A DNA stretch of 64,000 nucleotides from the NCBI RefSeq assembly GCF_031199965.1, contig NZ_CP133605.1, positions 1,086,501-1,150,500 on the forward strand. The letters run 5' to 3'. This document shows, in pieces, positions 18,939 through 28,373 of the stretch. The translations under genes and the position numbers were made by a program. The stretch is from Paenibacillus sp. D2_2. Lineage in GTDB: Bacteria > Bacillota > Bacilli > Paenibacillales > Paenibacillaceae. The notes under the pieces were generated by a model that saw nothing but the letters and a program-made list of their open reading frames with translations, made no database searches and was not told where the DNA came from. The first letter of the stretch is position 1. Each line of letters opens with the position of its first letter.

Positions 18939-19840
18939 TGAACGAGAATAGGACGTCACGAGAGACAAAGACTTATGAGACATTTACCCGAGAAATCCAT
19001 CCGGAAGTCGAACAGGGAGGAACCTGGGGGCTTGATGGAATTGGGCAGAGTAACAACCGCAACCGGAAGGAAGTCAAGTTCAATTCAGTGAATCAGAGCT
19101 CACTAGACGGCGGTCTTGAGGAAAATAGAGATCATTTTGAAGAACATGGAAGAGTTTCTTCCGAACAGATTCGAGAGTATTTACAGCTCTACTTGGTTGT
19201 TGGTTCTGTGAACTGTAAGGAAGATCCCGTCAAGGTGGTGCGTGAGGCATTGGAGGGCGGAGTTACGCTCGTTCAATTCCGGGAGAAAGGACCTGGCAGT
19301 CTGACAGGTGCAGCCAAGCTTGAATTGGCTGAACGATTGCGGGCCCTTTGCCACAGCGCGGGAGCTTTGTTCATCGTCAATGACGATGTGGAGCTGGCGC
19401 TGGCGGTGGATGCCGATGGGGTTCACATCGGCCAAGAAGATGAGGCGGCGGACCGCGTGCGTGCCCGTATCGGCGAGCGGATACTTGGTGTATCCGCGAT
19501 TACTACCGAGGAGGCAAGGTCCGCCATCCGGCAGGGGGCCGATTACCTTGGCATCGGCCCGATCTATCCCACGAGCTCCAAGGAGGATGCTCGTGCCGTG
19601 CAGGGTCCGCAGGTGCTGAAGAAGCTGCGGACCCAGGGCATTACCCTGCCGCTTGTAGGCATCGGCGGGATTACCGCGGAGCGAGCGGCAGAGGTTGTGT
19701 CCGCCGGAGCGGATGGTGTTGCCGTTATCTCGGCGATCACCCAGGCGGACAACGCCCGCAACGCCGCGGCCGCTCTCAAGAGCAAGGTGCTTCGCGCCTT
19801 AGCAAGCTCAAGCACAGCCTCGCAGGGCCCAGAGGTGTAG
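18938..19840 (+). CDS. thiE: thiamine-phosphate synthase with N-terminal extension
   Basis: Joins HMP-PP and thiazole phosphate to form thiamine phosphate. The TIM-barrel core starts near residue 85 (LQLYLVVGSVN) and has VQFREKGPG, FIVNDDVELA, DGVHIGQED, GADYLGIGPIYPT and LVGIGGIT, all expected for ThiE. The family is usually 210-220 aa; this one is 300 aa because of about 80 polar, low-complexity residues before the core. No better in-frame ATG lies close to the core, so the extension may be real or the true start may be a non-ATG codon. Last gene of the operon. Confidence 0.92.
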   Translation: MNENRTSRETKTYETFTREIHPEVEQGGTWGLDGIGQSNNRNRKEVKFNSVNQSSLDGGLEENRDHFEEHGRVSSEQIREYLQLYLVVGSVNCKEDPVKVVREALEGGVTLVQFREKGPGSLTGAAKLELAERLRALCHSAGALFIVNDDVELALAVDADGVHIGQEDEAADRVRARIGERILGVSAITTEEARSAIRQGADYLGIGPIYPTSSKEDARAVQGPQVLKKLRTQGITLPLVGIGGITAERAAEVVSAGADGVAVISAITQADNARNAAAALKSKVLRALASSSTASQGPEV

Positions 19841-19883
19841 AGGCATTTTGCTAACACAGGTGAGGAACGCTATTTCGTACACC

Positions 19884-20139
19884 CTAACGGACATAGTTGT
19901 CCCTTAGGGGTGAAATTTCGGATATTCTGATCTCTAACGGACATAGCTGACCGTTACATGATAAAAATACCTTATTGGTGCTGGTTGGCGACTTTTAAGA
20001 GACACAGGTGTCCGTTAAAATTGGATGACGGCGAACTTTCACTTCTAAGGGTCACGGATGTCCGTTACAAGTACGATGATTGGTGAAGCTCACAGTAGAA
20101 CGGACATACGAAGCATCGAACGGACATGGCGTCCCTTAG
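19884..20139. repeat. array of five 23-24 nt palindromes plus a half copy
   Basis: Imperfect palindromes of the type CTAACGGACATAG-N-TGTCCGTTAG at 19884-19907, 19934-19957, 19995-20018, 20045-20068 and 20117-20139, with a half site at 20097-20109. Start-to-start steps are about 50, 61, 50 and 52+20 nt, and flanks share GTGAAATTTCGG-like text. No ORF. This accounts for most of the thiE-hssR gap. Confidence 0.75.
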
Positions 20140-20277
20140 AGGCAAAGTTTCGGACATTGTGAGGTCAAACAGCCCCCAGTTTCGTTACAATTTGCAGTAG
20201 CACTTTTTGTCTCAATAGCGATACCACGTTTCGTTAGAGAGGGGCAAAGCTTCATACGCTCACAGTGATGCACATTA

Positions 20278-20322
20278 TAGGGTCTTCTCCGGTAAACACT
20301 ACTCCGAGAGGGCCCTTTTTAT
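20278..20322 (+). terminator. possible terminator upstream of hssR
   Basis: AGGGTCTTCTCCGG pairs imperfectly with CCGAGAGGGCCCT, followed by TTTTT. The gene it serves is unclear; it may close read-through from the thiamine operon. Confidence 0.5.
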
Positions 20323-20486
20323 GCTGGTTCGGGATTTCTAACTCTGTCGTTATGCTTAGGATCGGTAGCAATGTTACTGGACTATCACCATGTGATGCAG
20401 CATCAATGGAGTATTTGAGATATCGCATAGAGTGCGATATATTGACTGTATTCACGGATGATCTGTACAGGGGGATGCTACCAATC

Positions 20487-21161
20487 ATGATAGACATATT
20501 AATTGCTGATGATGACCGGCATATTCGCGAGCTGGTTGGTTACTATTTGCAGAACGAAGGGTATCATGTGATTGAGGCTGCTGATGGCAACGAGGCTTCG
20601 GAGCTACTCTTATCTCGGCATATCGATCTTGCGATCGTAGATGTCATGATGCCCGGTAAAGACGGGTTTCAATTATGCGAAGAAATCAGGCGCTATTACG
20701 ATTTTCCGGTTATTCTGTTGACGGCTAAGGATCAGCTGGTGGATAAGGAGCGCGGGTTCTCAGTGGGGACCGACGATTATATGACGAAGCCATTTGAACC
20801 GCAGGAGCTGTTATTCCGGATTAAGGCGCTACTTAGACGCTATCAGATGGTAAGTGCGGAATCGATCAAGCTTGGAGACACGATCATGAACCGTAAAGGT
20901 TATGAAGTGCATTGCAAGGGCAAGCAGCTTATGCTGCCTTTGAAAGAATTCGAGCTGCTGTTCCAGTTGGCCAGTTACCCGGGACGAATATTTACGCGTG
21001 AGGAGCTGATTGAGCTGATCTGGGGCATCGATTTCAATGGGGACGACCGTACAGTTGATGTTCATATCAAAAGATTACGCGACCGCTTCAAAGACAATAA
21101 CGACATCACGTTTACAACAGTACGGGGTGTTGGCTACAAGCTAGAGGCGGCCAGTTCATGA
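20487..21161 (+). CDS. hssR: haem response regulator
   Basis: OmpR-family response regulator, about 224 aa. Receiver domain: DDDR acidic pocket, phospho-acceptor Asp in IVDVMMPGKDGFQL, KPFEPQEL with the conserved Lys, then a winged-helix output domain (DRTVDVHIKRLRDRF, RGVGYKLE). The wording of MMPGKDGFQL, LLTAKD..DKERGF..GTDDY and KPFEPQELLFRIKALLRRY closely recalls HssR. An in-frame extension to 20265 crosses a terminator-like hairpin and is rejected. It overlaps hssS by 4 nt and likely controls hrtB-hrtA through the box at 22542. Confidence 0.88.
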   Translation: MIDILIADDDRHIRELVGYYLQNEGYHVIEAADGNEASELLLSRHIDLAIVDVMMPGKDGFQLCEEIRRYYDFPVILLTAKDQLVDKERGFSVGTDDYMTKPFEPQELLFRIKALLRRYQMVSAESIKLGDTIMNRKGYEVHCKGKQLMLPLKEFELLFQLASYPGRIFTREELIELIWGIDFNGDDRTVDVHIKRLRDRFKDNNDITFTTVRGVGYKLEAASS

Positions 21162-22536
21162 AATCACTGTATATCCGTATTTTGTTTACGTCGATTCTCG
21201 TTATCCTCGTCAGTAGCGTAACGGCCTTTATCGCTTCGAATATTTATTATCAGCACAATCTGAAGCCTTATAACGATCAAAAGATCAGTAGGATGGCCGA
21301 ACAGATTCAAGACTTCTACGAGATGAATCGTGAGGTTAATCTGAATACCTATCTGGAGCATGTCGGAGATCTTGGCTACCAATTATACCTTGTGAACGAA
21401 CAAGGGAACGGCTATTTCTATGGAGGTTCATTCCGTAAAACAGGAATAGATCAGCAGGTGATCAAGAGTGTTATTGACGGACAAGTCTACCATGGGATTG
21501 CGAATTTTCCGCCGGGATTGTTCATTACCGGGTTCTTCGACAATGATCTAAAAAATACGATCGGCGTCTCACTGAAGAATGATGAGGATACCTTCGCATT
21601 ATTTATCCGTCCTAATGTAGAAGTTCAGTTCGGGGAATTACGGAATTTCTTCGCGATCATTCTAATTCTCACCATTGGCATGAGCATCATTCTGTTTGTA
21701 TTTAATACACGCTGGGTCGTTCATCCGATCATAAAGCTGACGGAAGCAACCAAAATGCTGGCCCGGGGAAGTACAACATCAAGCTCGATTTGAAAAGAAA
21801 AGATGAGATCGGCAAGCTGGCCGGTCACTTCACTCATATGACTCGAAGTCTCGAACAGTTGGAGGAGATGCGGCAGGAGTTTGTGTCCAACGTCTCGCAT
21901 GAGATGCAATCGCCGCTTGCCTCCATTCAGGGCTTCTCACATACGCTGCTGCAAGCAGATTTACCCGAAGAACAGCGGCGCCACTATTTGTCCATTATTG
22001 AGGATGAGAGCAAGCGGATGTCGCAATTAAGCAAGCAACTACTCATGCTGGCCTCTCTGGATAAGGAGGAGGCGATCCTGGAGAAGAGCAGCTTCGATGT
22101 AGGCGATCAGATCCGCCAAGTCTTGTTCATGACTGAATGGAGCTGGCGCGAGAAGGAATTGGCCATTGATATGGATATTCCTTCACTGATGATATTTGCC
22201 GATAGCAGGCTTATGCAGCAAGTGTGGATTAATTTGCTGACGAACAGTATCAAATATACAGATGAAGGCGGTACGATCTTTGTTCGACTGAAGCAGCAAG
22301 AGAATCTGTGTGTCGTTGAGGTAGAAGATACGGGGATCGGCATCGCCGAGGAGGATATCCCAAATATTTTCCAAAGGTTCTACCGTGCTGATAAGACGAG
22401 AAGCCGTCAGGAAGGCAGCAGCGGCCTAGGGCTCGCGATCACAAACAGGATCATTGCCATGCACGGTGGAAGAATTGAAGTGGAGAGTGAGCTTGACAAG
22501 GGATCTGTATTTCGCGTTATTTTGCCTATGATGTAA
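21158..22536 (+). pseudogene. hssS: haem sensor histidine kinase, frameshifted
   Basis: Membrane sensor kinase, about 459 aa restored. Two transmembrane helices (about residues 7-29 and 165-187) flank an external domain with YHGI...LFITGFFDN and a NTIGVSLK stretch that match HssS. HAMP, HisKA (FVSNVSHEMQSPLASIQGF) and HATPase_c (SSGLGLAITNRIIAMHGG) follow. The frame breaks at 21765-21770. One extra G or A in CGGGGAAG reads MLARGKYNIKLDLKRKDEIG and joins the halves. Haem sensing is assigned from similarity and from the neighbouring hrt genes and binding box. Confidence 0.87.
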
Positions 22537-22541
22537 TAGTT

Positions 22542-22574
22542 GTTCATATTGCGTTCATATTCCTAACCTATAGT
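22542..22574 (+). promoter_or_regulatory. HssR box and hrt promoter
   Basis: Exact direct repeat GTTCATATT (22542-22550), GC, GTTCATATT (22553-22561), identical to the published HssR box pattern. A TATAGT -10 box follows at 22569-22574, so the repeat covers the -35 region. It lies between hssS and hrtB. Confidence 0.9.
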
Positions 22575-22623
22575 GAAGTCCAGAAAGAGATTTTTGAACT
22601 TTAAACTTACTAGGGATTAGGAG

Positions 22624-23748
22624 ATGAACACCATGTTTCTGGCAATACGAGAAATGAAGCACGCGAAGACGCGCTATTTGCTTATATCACTCATTATGGT
22701 TCTCATTGCTTGGCTCGTTCTGTTTGTAACTGGGCTGGCGCAGGGGTTATCTTACGCGAATGCGTCTTCTATTCAAAATATGAAGGCTGACTATTTAATT
22801 CTGCAGCAGGATGCGGATCACCGCTTAAACCGTTCGGTGCTCACGGAAGATACCTGGAAGCAAATCCAGCAAGCATCTAGCGATCAGAAAGGGGTCACAT
22901 TAAGCCCTCTAAGCGTTAAAATGACCTCGATCGCCAAGGTGGATGATACTAAGAAGATCGACGCAACCTTCTTCGGCATTGACCCGGAGGGATCGTTGGC
23001 CCCAGTCATCACGGAAGGGCGGTTGATGGCTACTGGAGCAGAGAATGAAGCGGTCGCTGACAAGACTTTTGCCGATAAGGGTCTTAAGCTTGGTGACATG
23101 ATCGAAGATCAGGCATCAGGACAGCAATTTACGCTTGTAGGCTTTACGGAGGGCCAATCCTACAGCCATACTCCGGTGATCCTAATGAGCTTCAAGGCAC
23201 TTGAGGCGACTCAGGTCGGTAAGCCAACCTCGATGGAGAACGCAGCATATAATGCTGTTGCCCTGAGCGGTAGTAAGACAATCGCGGATCACATCACAAG
23301 TAAGGTGCAAGGCATTGAAGTTGTAAGTAAAGATACGGCGCTGAAAGGAATCCCTGGGTACCAGGAGGAACAAGGCTCTCTGCTCATGATGATTGCGTTC
23401 CTGTTCATTATCGCTGCATTCGTGCTCGCTGTCTTCTTCTATGTCATTACAATTCAGAAGATGAATCAGTTCGGCGTGCTCAAAGCGATTGGTGCTAAGA
23501 ATGGTTATCTTGCCCGTAGTCTGATTCTGCAGGTATTGACTTTATCGGTGGTCTGTCTTGCCATTAGTATTCTACTAACCTATGGTGTCTCGATGGTGCT
23601 TCCGAGCAGCATGCCGTTCCAATTGAATACAACGGTTGTTGCTGGATGTGCGGTATTGTTCATCGTGGTGTCCTTACTGGGTTCGCTGTTGTCTTTGTAC
23701 CGTGTCGTCAAGGTAGATGCGATTGAAGCGATTGGGAGGGCGATGTAA
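22624..23748 (+). CDS. hrtB: haem efflux ABC transporter permease
   Basis: FtsX/MacB-type permease, 374 aa (371 if the ATG at 22633 is used, which has better spacing to GGAG at 22620). One N-terminal helix (YLLISLIMVLIAWLVLFVTG), a large extracellular domain, and three C-terminal helices with KMNQFGVLKAIGAKNGYLARS. The family protects against haem toxicity by extracting haem from the membrane. Directly upstream of its ATPase, with zero spacing. Confidence 0.88.
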   Translation: MNTMFLAIREMKHAKTRYLLISLIMVLIAWLVLFVTGLAQGLSYANASSIQNMKADYLILQQDADHRLNRSVLTEDTWKQIQQASSDQKGVTLSPLSVKMTSIAKVDDTKKIDATFFGIDPEGSLAPVITEGRLMATGAENEAVADKTFADKGLKLGDMIEDQASGQQFTLVGFTEGQSYSHTPVILMSFKALEATQVGKPTSMENAAYNAVALSGSKTIADHITSKVQGIEVVSKDTALKGIPGYQEEQGSLLMMIAFLFIIAAFVLAVFFYVITIQKMNQFGVLKAIGAKNGYLARSLILQVLTLSVVCLAISILLTYGVSMVLPSSMPFQLNTTVVAGCAVLFIVVSLLGSLLSLYRVVKVDAIEAIGRAM

Positions 23749-24530
23749 ATGAGTACTGTAATGAATAGAACGACAGATCACTTGAATAAGCAAATCGACA
23801 ATAGTAAAAATAGTGCCACCAAGATTGCAGGTGTACGAGGCGCCACTGCGAATACCAAGCTGCTGTTACAAAATATCAGCAAGGTGTATGGTGACGGAGA
23901 CACCTCTGTCAAGGTGTTGGATCAAATTACGCTGGAGGTCAAGGCGGGCGAATTTGTGGCCGTCGTAGGACCTTCGGGTGCGGGAAGAGTACCTTCCTCT
24001 CGATTGCCGGAGCATTGTTGTCACCAAGTAGCGGGCAAATCTGGATCGGTGATCAGGAAATCAGTAAGCTGCCTGAGAAGAAATTGAATCAAATTCGGCT
24101 CGATAAGATTGGCTTTGTCTTTCAATCCGCGAATCTGATCCCTTATCTCACTGTAATCGATCAATTGATTCTGATTGGTGAATTATCCGGCAAACCACGT
24201 AAGGAATCGAGAGACAAGGCAGAGAAGTTGCTGCGTGAGCTTGGTCTAGGACATCGTCTGCATCATTATCCAGACAGTTTGTCTGGCGGTGAACGACAGC
24301 GGGTATCCATCGCTCGGGCATGGATGAATGACCCGGAGATTATTCTCGCGGATGAGCCGACGGCGAGTCTAGATTCGGAGAGAGGCAGATCCGTTGTAGA
24401 GATGCTGGCGGATGAAGTTAAGCAGCGCGGCAAAGCTGCTGTCATGGTCACACACGACCATCGTATGCTCGATCTGTGTGATCGTATCGTATATATAGAA
24501 GACGGCAAGCTGTCGGAGAGAGAACTGTAA
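23749..24530 (+). pseudogene. hrtA: haem efflux ABC transporter ATPase, frameshifted
   Basis: MacB/LolD-type ATPase, about 260 aa restored. About 40 poorly conserved residues precede LLLQNISKVYGDGDTSVKVLD. The frame breaks inside Walker A at 23985-23986. AA to AAA restores GPSGAGKSTFLSIAGALLSP. The rest is intact: Q-loop FVFQSANLIPYLTV, signature LSGGERQRVSIARAW, Walker B IILADEPTASLD, and H-loop VTHD. Works with HrtB. Confidence 0.9.
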
Positions 24531-24573
24531 CGGTATTCACTCGGGGCTCTGGCTAGTCTGTACATGGCTTCTA

Positions 24574-24589
24574 GGGGCTGTCTCAAAAG
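24574..24589 (+). terminator. left half of hrt terminator, split by IS
   Basis: GGGGCTGTCTCAAAAG here and TCGATATTCCGACTTGGAGACGCCCC-TTTT (from 26036) together form one strong terminator hairpin (stems GGGGC-GTCTC/GAGAC-GCCCC and AAGTCG/CGACTT). The IS inserted into the upper stem. Confidence 0.75.
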
Positions 24590-24624
24590 TGAAGTGACCC
24601 GAAAAGTTAGACAGTTTATTTTCA

Positions 24625-25437
24625 TTAAGCAGTTTGTTGGGCATGAGTCCGGTATTGTACCGGACTCATGCCTTTTAATTTTGATTTAATCCGCTTGTAA
24701 TTATAGTAGTTAATATACTTGGATAATTCCTCTTTAAAATGTTCAATACTTTTAAATTCCTTTATATAAAGGAATTCTGATTTGAGAATACCGAAGAAGT
24801 TCTCCATCACAGAATTATCATAACAGTTGCCCTTTCGCGACATACTCTGCGTGATTTGTTTTCTTTGTAATGCCTGACGGTATTGCTTCATCTGATAGTG
24901 CCATCCTTGATCTGAATGCATGAGAAGCTTGCCTTCTATCGTTAGCCTTTCAAAAGCTTGCTCTAGCATATCTGATACAAGAGAGTAGGTAGGTCTAAAT
25001 CCTATCGTATACGAAATGATTTCACCGTTATATAAATCCAGAACAGGTGACAGATACAGTTTTTCTCCCAGTAATTTAAATTCTGTAATGTCTGTCACCC
25101 ATTTCTGATTTGGTCTCTCTGCTTTAAAATTACGGTCTAATAAGTTCGGTGCAATCTGACCGACCTTACCTTTGTACGAGCGGTACTTTTTCACACGGAC
25201 TATTGATATTAATCCTAGCTCTTTCATAATACGTTGGACCTTTTTATGGTTCACCTGATGCTCACGATTCCTTAATTCATCACGAATACGACGATAACCA
25301 TAGCGGCCTTCATGCTCGTCATAAATGGATTGAATGAGTACCTTTAGCTCGCCATCTGGATCGGGACGTCCGAAGCTTTTAATCACGTAATAATAGGTGC
25401 TGCGCGGAATACCTGCAAGCTGCAGAAGTGCTATCAC
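24625..25437 (-). CDS. IS3-family transposase OrfB
   Basis: 270-aa DDE integrase domain: HTH_21 region with YGYRRIRDELR, then WVTDITEF (first Asp), MHSDQGWHYQ (second Asp) and SRKGNCYDNSVMENFFGILKSE (Glu). Probably made as an OrfAB fusion by -1 frameshifting. Its frame is open upstream across the OrfA stop (IYELRREFPVIALLQLAGIPRST), and the frame relation to OrfA is exactly -1. Confidence 0.93.
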   Translation of the reverse strand: MIALLQLAGIPRSTYYYVIKSFGRPDPDGELKVLIQSIYDEHEGRYGYRRIRDELRNREHQVNHKKVQRIMKELGLISIVRVKKYRSYKGKVGQIAPNLLDRNFKAERPNQKWVTDITEFKLLGEKLYLSPVLDLYNGEIISYTIGFRPTYSLVSDMLEQAFERLTIEGKLLMHSDQGWHYQMKQYRQALQRKQITQSMSRKGNCYDNSVMENFFGILKSEFLYIKEFKSIEHFKEELSKYINYYNYKRIKSKLKGMSPVQYRTHAQQTA

Positions 25438-25463
25438 CGGAAATTCACGCCTTAATTCATAGA

Positions 25464-25979
25464 TTACTTGCGCTTTGTCTTGTTTGGTGATTTTTCCTTG
25501 TTTTGAACTAAGGCATTCAACTTTTTTAAATAGGCATTTTCCATACGTAAACGTTCGTTTTCTGCCTGTAGTTTCTCAAGTGACCCTTCATCTTGTTTTG
25601 TTGGTTTCTTTGTTTCTTTGTTCATGGATGTACGCCCCTTTTTCTTTGCTTTGAAGGCGTCAAATCCCTTTCTTTCAAACTCTTTAACCCATCTTTTGAT
25701 AGGTGAAGGTGAGGGAATACCAAAATGCGCAGCGATATCTACATATGAGGCCTTCGTTTTTAACCGATATTCAAGTACCTCTAGTTTAAACTCTGGTGAA
25801 TATGAAGCATAGTCTTTTATTCGAAAACCTTCAATCCCCCACTCGCTGTACAGCTTTGCCCAAGAGTAAATTTGAGTTTTGGATACACCATATTTTCTTC
25901 CAATGGATGGCGCAACTTCGTTACCTTCCAAATATCTTAATACAATTTCGAGCTTCTCTTTTACAGAAAATTTCCACAT
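25464..25979 (-). CDS. IS3-family transposase OrfA
   Basis: 171-aa helix-turn-helix protein with two HTH units (KLEIVLRYLEGNEV... and KLEVLEYRLKTKASYVDIAAHFGI) and a leucine-zipper-like tail LEKLQAENERLRMENAYLKKL. GGAGGTG lies just upstream of the ATG at 25979, so this start is preferred over one at 25997. A run of five A in the mRNA (plus-strand T at 25491-25495) near the 3' end is a candidate slip site. Confidence 0.9.
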   Translation of the reverse strand: MWKFSVKEKLEIVLRYLEGNEVAPSIGRKYGVSKTQIYSWAKLYSEWGIEGFRIKDYASYSPEFKLEVLEYRLKTKASYVDIAAHFGIPSPSPIKRWVKEFERKGFDAFKAKKKGRTSMNKETKKPTKQDEGSLEKLQAENERLRMENAYLKKLNALVQNKEKSPNKTKRK

Positions 25980-26035
25980 AAAAAACTGCACCTCCAATTG
26001 TTAGTTGTGTCTAACAATTGGGGTGCAGTTCAAAG

Positions 26036-26065
26036 TCGATATTCCGACTTGGAGACGCCCCTTTT
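26036..26065 (+). terminator. right half of hrt terminator, split by IS
   Basis: TCGATATTCCGACTT and GGAGACGCCCC followed by TTTT. It is the complement of the left half at 24574-24589. Confidence 0.7.
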
Positions 26066-26223
26066 GTGTGCCGTAAAATGTGGATATGATATATCCAGGT
26101 TATTTGACCGCTTATCGGTGCGATCACGTAGATTTTAGGATTTTAGCATCTAAACTGGCATACTCCACACAGACTTGAGATCGGAGAATCCTGATAGAAA
26201 AGTACGAATATCATTATGAAATA

Positions 26224-26252
26224 TTGACATTGGAAAATAGGATATTTAATAT
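26224..26252 (+). promoter_or_regulatory. htpG: sigma-A promoter of htpG
   Basis: TTGACA (26224-26229), 17-nt spacer, TAATAT (26247-26252). A near-consensus promoter just before the CIRCE element. Confidence 0.88.
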
Positions 26253-26263
26253 AAGGTTATGTG

Positions 26264-26290
26264 TTAGCACTCTGGAGTCATGAGTGCTAA
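26264..26290 (+). promoter_or_regulatory. CIRCE operator (HrcA site)
   Basis: Exact CIRCE consensus: TTAGCACTC (26264-26272), 9-nt spacer, GAGTGCTAA (26282-26290). It lies at the expected transcription start, so HrcA should repress htpG here. Confidence 0.95.
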
Positions 26291-26355
26291 GAGGAGTAAT
26301 ATGGTATTTTTACAGTTTGATCCTAACGATATTATTGAAGGGAGATTATTCATTC

Positions 26356-28239
26356 ATGGCTAAGAAAGAGTTCAAAGCAGAATCCAAAAGATTGCTGGAA
26401 ATGATGATCAATTCCATCTACACGCAAAAGGAAATTTTCCTGAGGGAACTGATCTCCAATTCAAGCGACGCAATAGATAAGATCTACTACAAAGCCTTGA
26501 CCGATGACAATCTGGTCTTTAACAAAGACGATTACTATATTAAGCTCGCGGTGGATAAAGAGAACCGCACTTTGACGATTTCCGATACAGGGATTGGGAT
26601 GACGAAGGAAGATCTGGAGAACAATCTGGGTATCATCGCTAATAGCGGTTCGTTCGCTTTCAAAAATGAGAATGAGGCCAAAGACGGGCATAACATTATC
26701 GGTCAGTTCGGTGTTGGTTTCTATTCAGCATTTATGGTGGCGGATGATGTTACTGTGATCAGCCGCGCTCTGGGTAATGCTGAAGCATATAAGTGGCATT
26801 CTGCAGGGGCAGACGGCTATACGATTGACACTTGTGAGAAAGACACCGTGGGTACGGATATTATTCTTAAGATCAAACAGAATACGGAAGATGATCAATA
26901 TGATGAGTATCTGGAAGAATATCGCCTGAGATCGATCGTGAAGAAGTATTCCGACTTCATTAGATATCCGATCAAGATGGACATCCAATCAAGCCGTCCT
27001 AAAGAAGGCAGCGAGAACGAATTCGAGAATTTCGTCGAGGAACAGACGGTTAACAGTATGGTGCCGATCTGGCGTAAGAACAAGAGCGAGCTGAACGATG
27101 AGGATTACGAGAACTTCTATATGGAGAAGCGCTACGGGTTCGACAAGCCTATCTCACATATCCACATCAAGGCGGATGGCGCTGTTGTCTATAATGCAAT
27201 CCTGTTCATTCCTGAGAAGACTCCATTCGATTATTACACGAAGGAATATGAGAAAGGTCTAGAGCTCTATTCTAATGGCGTACTGATCATGGATAAATGC
27301 AGCGACTTGCTGCCGGATTATTTTAGCTTCGTGAAAGGGATGGTTGATTCCGAGGATCTGTCACTGAACATTTCTCGGGAATTGCTACAGCATGACCGTC
27401 AGCTGAAAATGATCGCCAAAAATATTCAAAGCAAAATCAAGAGCCAGCTTCAGACTTTGCTCAAGGACGATCGCGATAAGTATGAGAAATTTTATGAGTC
27501 CTTTGGCCGTCAATTGAAATTTGGCGTGTACAATGATTATGGCATGAATAAGGAAGTGCTGCAGGATCTACTCCTGTTCACGTCCTCTATGGAGAAGAAG
27601 CTGGTTACTCTGGACGAATACGTATCGAGAATGCCAGAGGATCAGAAGTATATCTATTATGCTGCTGGCGAGTCGGTGGAGCGTCTTGAGAAGCTGCCGC
27701 AGACGGAAATGGTAGCCGATAAGGGCTATGAAATTCTGTATCTCACCGATGATATCGATGAATTTGCGCTTAAAGTGATCATGAATTATAAAGATAAGGA
27801 ATTCAAATCCGTATCCAGCGGCGATCTTGGCATCGAATCGGATGCGAATGATGAAGAAATCAAGGCGGATGAATCGGAAAATAAAGATCTGTTCGAATAT
27901 ATGAACGGCTTCCTCGGCGGTAAAGTGAAGAAAGTAAAAGCATCCAAGCGCCTTAAATCCCATCCGGTCTGCCTCTCCTCTGAGGGTGAAGTATCGATCG
28001 AAATGGAGAAAGTGCTGAATGCAATGCCGAGCGGTCAAGAAGTGAAGGCTGACAAAGTACTGGAAATCAACGTGAATCATGAAGTGTTCCAAGCGATGAA
28101 GGATGCCTTTACTGTAGATAACAAAGAAAAATTGAATCTTTACACGAACTTGCTGTACAACCAGGCGCTGTTGATTGAAGGTCTTCCGATCGAAGATCCG
28201 GTTGACTTCACTAACAATATTTGCAAAATCATGCAGTAA
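26356..28239 (+). CDS. htpG: molecular chaperone HtpG (Hsp90)
   Basis: Cytosolic Hsp90 chaperone, about 627 aa. The GHKL ATPase domain has the Glu of [22 protein letters not shown] and [15 protein letters not shown]. The middle domain has the catalytic Arg region [16 protein letters not shown]-terminal dimerisation domain follows. Start ATG 26356 ([14 protein letters not shown]) after GGGAG at 26340; a longer frame from 26284 would start inside the CIRCE element and is rejected. Heat-shock control by HrcA is visible in the upstream site. Confidence 0.97.
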   Translation: MAKKEFKAESKRLLEMMINSIYTQKEIFLRELISNSSDAIDKIYYKALTDDNLVFNKDDYYIKLAVDKENRTLTISDTGIGMTKEDLENNLGIIANSGSFAFKNENEAKDGHNIIGQFGVGFYSAFMVADDVTVISRALGNAEAYKWHSAGADGYTIDTCEKDTVGTDIILKIKQNTEDDQYDEYLEEYRLRSIVKKYSDFIRYPIKMDIQSSRPKEGSENEFENFVEEQTVNSMVPIWRKNKSELNDEDYENFYMEKRYGFDKPISHIHIKADGAVVYNAILFIPEKTPFDYYTKEYEKGLELYSNGVLIMDKCSDLLPDYFSFVKGMVDSEDLSLNISRELLQHDRQLKMIAKNIQSKIKSQLQTLLKDDRDKYEKFYESFGRQLKFGVYNDYGMNKEVLQDLLLFTSSMEKKLVTLDEYVSRMPEDQKYIYYAAGESVERLEKLPQTEMVADKGYEILYLTDDIDEFALKVIMNYKDKEFKSVSSGDLGIESDANDEEIKADESENKDLFEYMNGFLGGKVKKVKASKRLKSHPVCLSSEGEVSIEMEKVLNAMPSGQEVKADKVLEINVNHEVFQAMKDAFTVDNKEKLNLYTNLLYNQALLIEGLPIEDPVDFTNNICKIMQ

Positions 28240-28264
28240 GCTTTGAAGAGGGATTTCGATCCTA

Positions 28265-28303
28265 TAATATCCTGTCTCACGTTGAATGTGGGGCAGGATA
28301 TTT
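28265..28303 (+). terminator. hairpin after htpG
   Basis: AATATCCTGTCTCAC pairs with GTGGGGCAGGATATT, with only a weak T-run after it. Confidence 0.6.
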
Positions 28304-28373
28304 GTATTTGGAACCATGTTATACTAGAGCAACAACAGATCTAAATCCAGTTAAAATCGAAGGAGAATTCGTG

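Larger units (their letters stand above)
24590..26032 (-). mobile_element. IS3-family element (IS150 group)
   Basis: 1443-bp insertion sequence. The left end TGAAGTGACCCGAAAAGTTAGACA (in two parts: TGAAGTGACCC, GAAAAGTTAGACA) at 24590-24613 matches the reverse complement of the right end at 26008-26032 (TGTCTAACAATT, GGGGTGCAGTTCA). The 3-bp direct repeat AAG at 24587-24589 and 26033-26035 is the expected target duplication. It carries OrfA and OrfB in a -1 relation, both intact, so it may be active. Confidence 0.88.

Noticed and set aside
19884..20139. Regularly spaced repeats that could suggest a CRISPR array
   Set aside because: The units are variable palindromes with unequal spacing and related flanks, and no cas genes are nearby.
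20265..20486. A 74-residue N-terminal extension of hssR
   Set aside because: It crosses a terminator-like hairpin, has no RBS and is absent from OmpR-family proteins.
26284..26355. A longer HtpG start
   Set aside because: It would lie in the CIRCE operator; the ATG at 26356 gives the conserved N-terminus.
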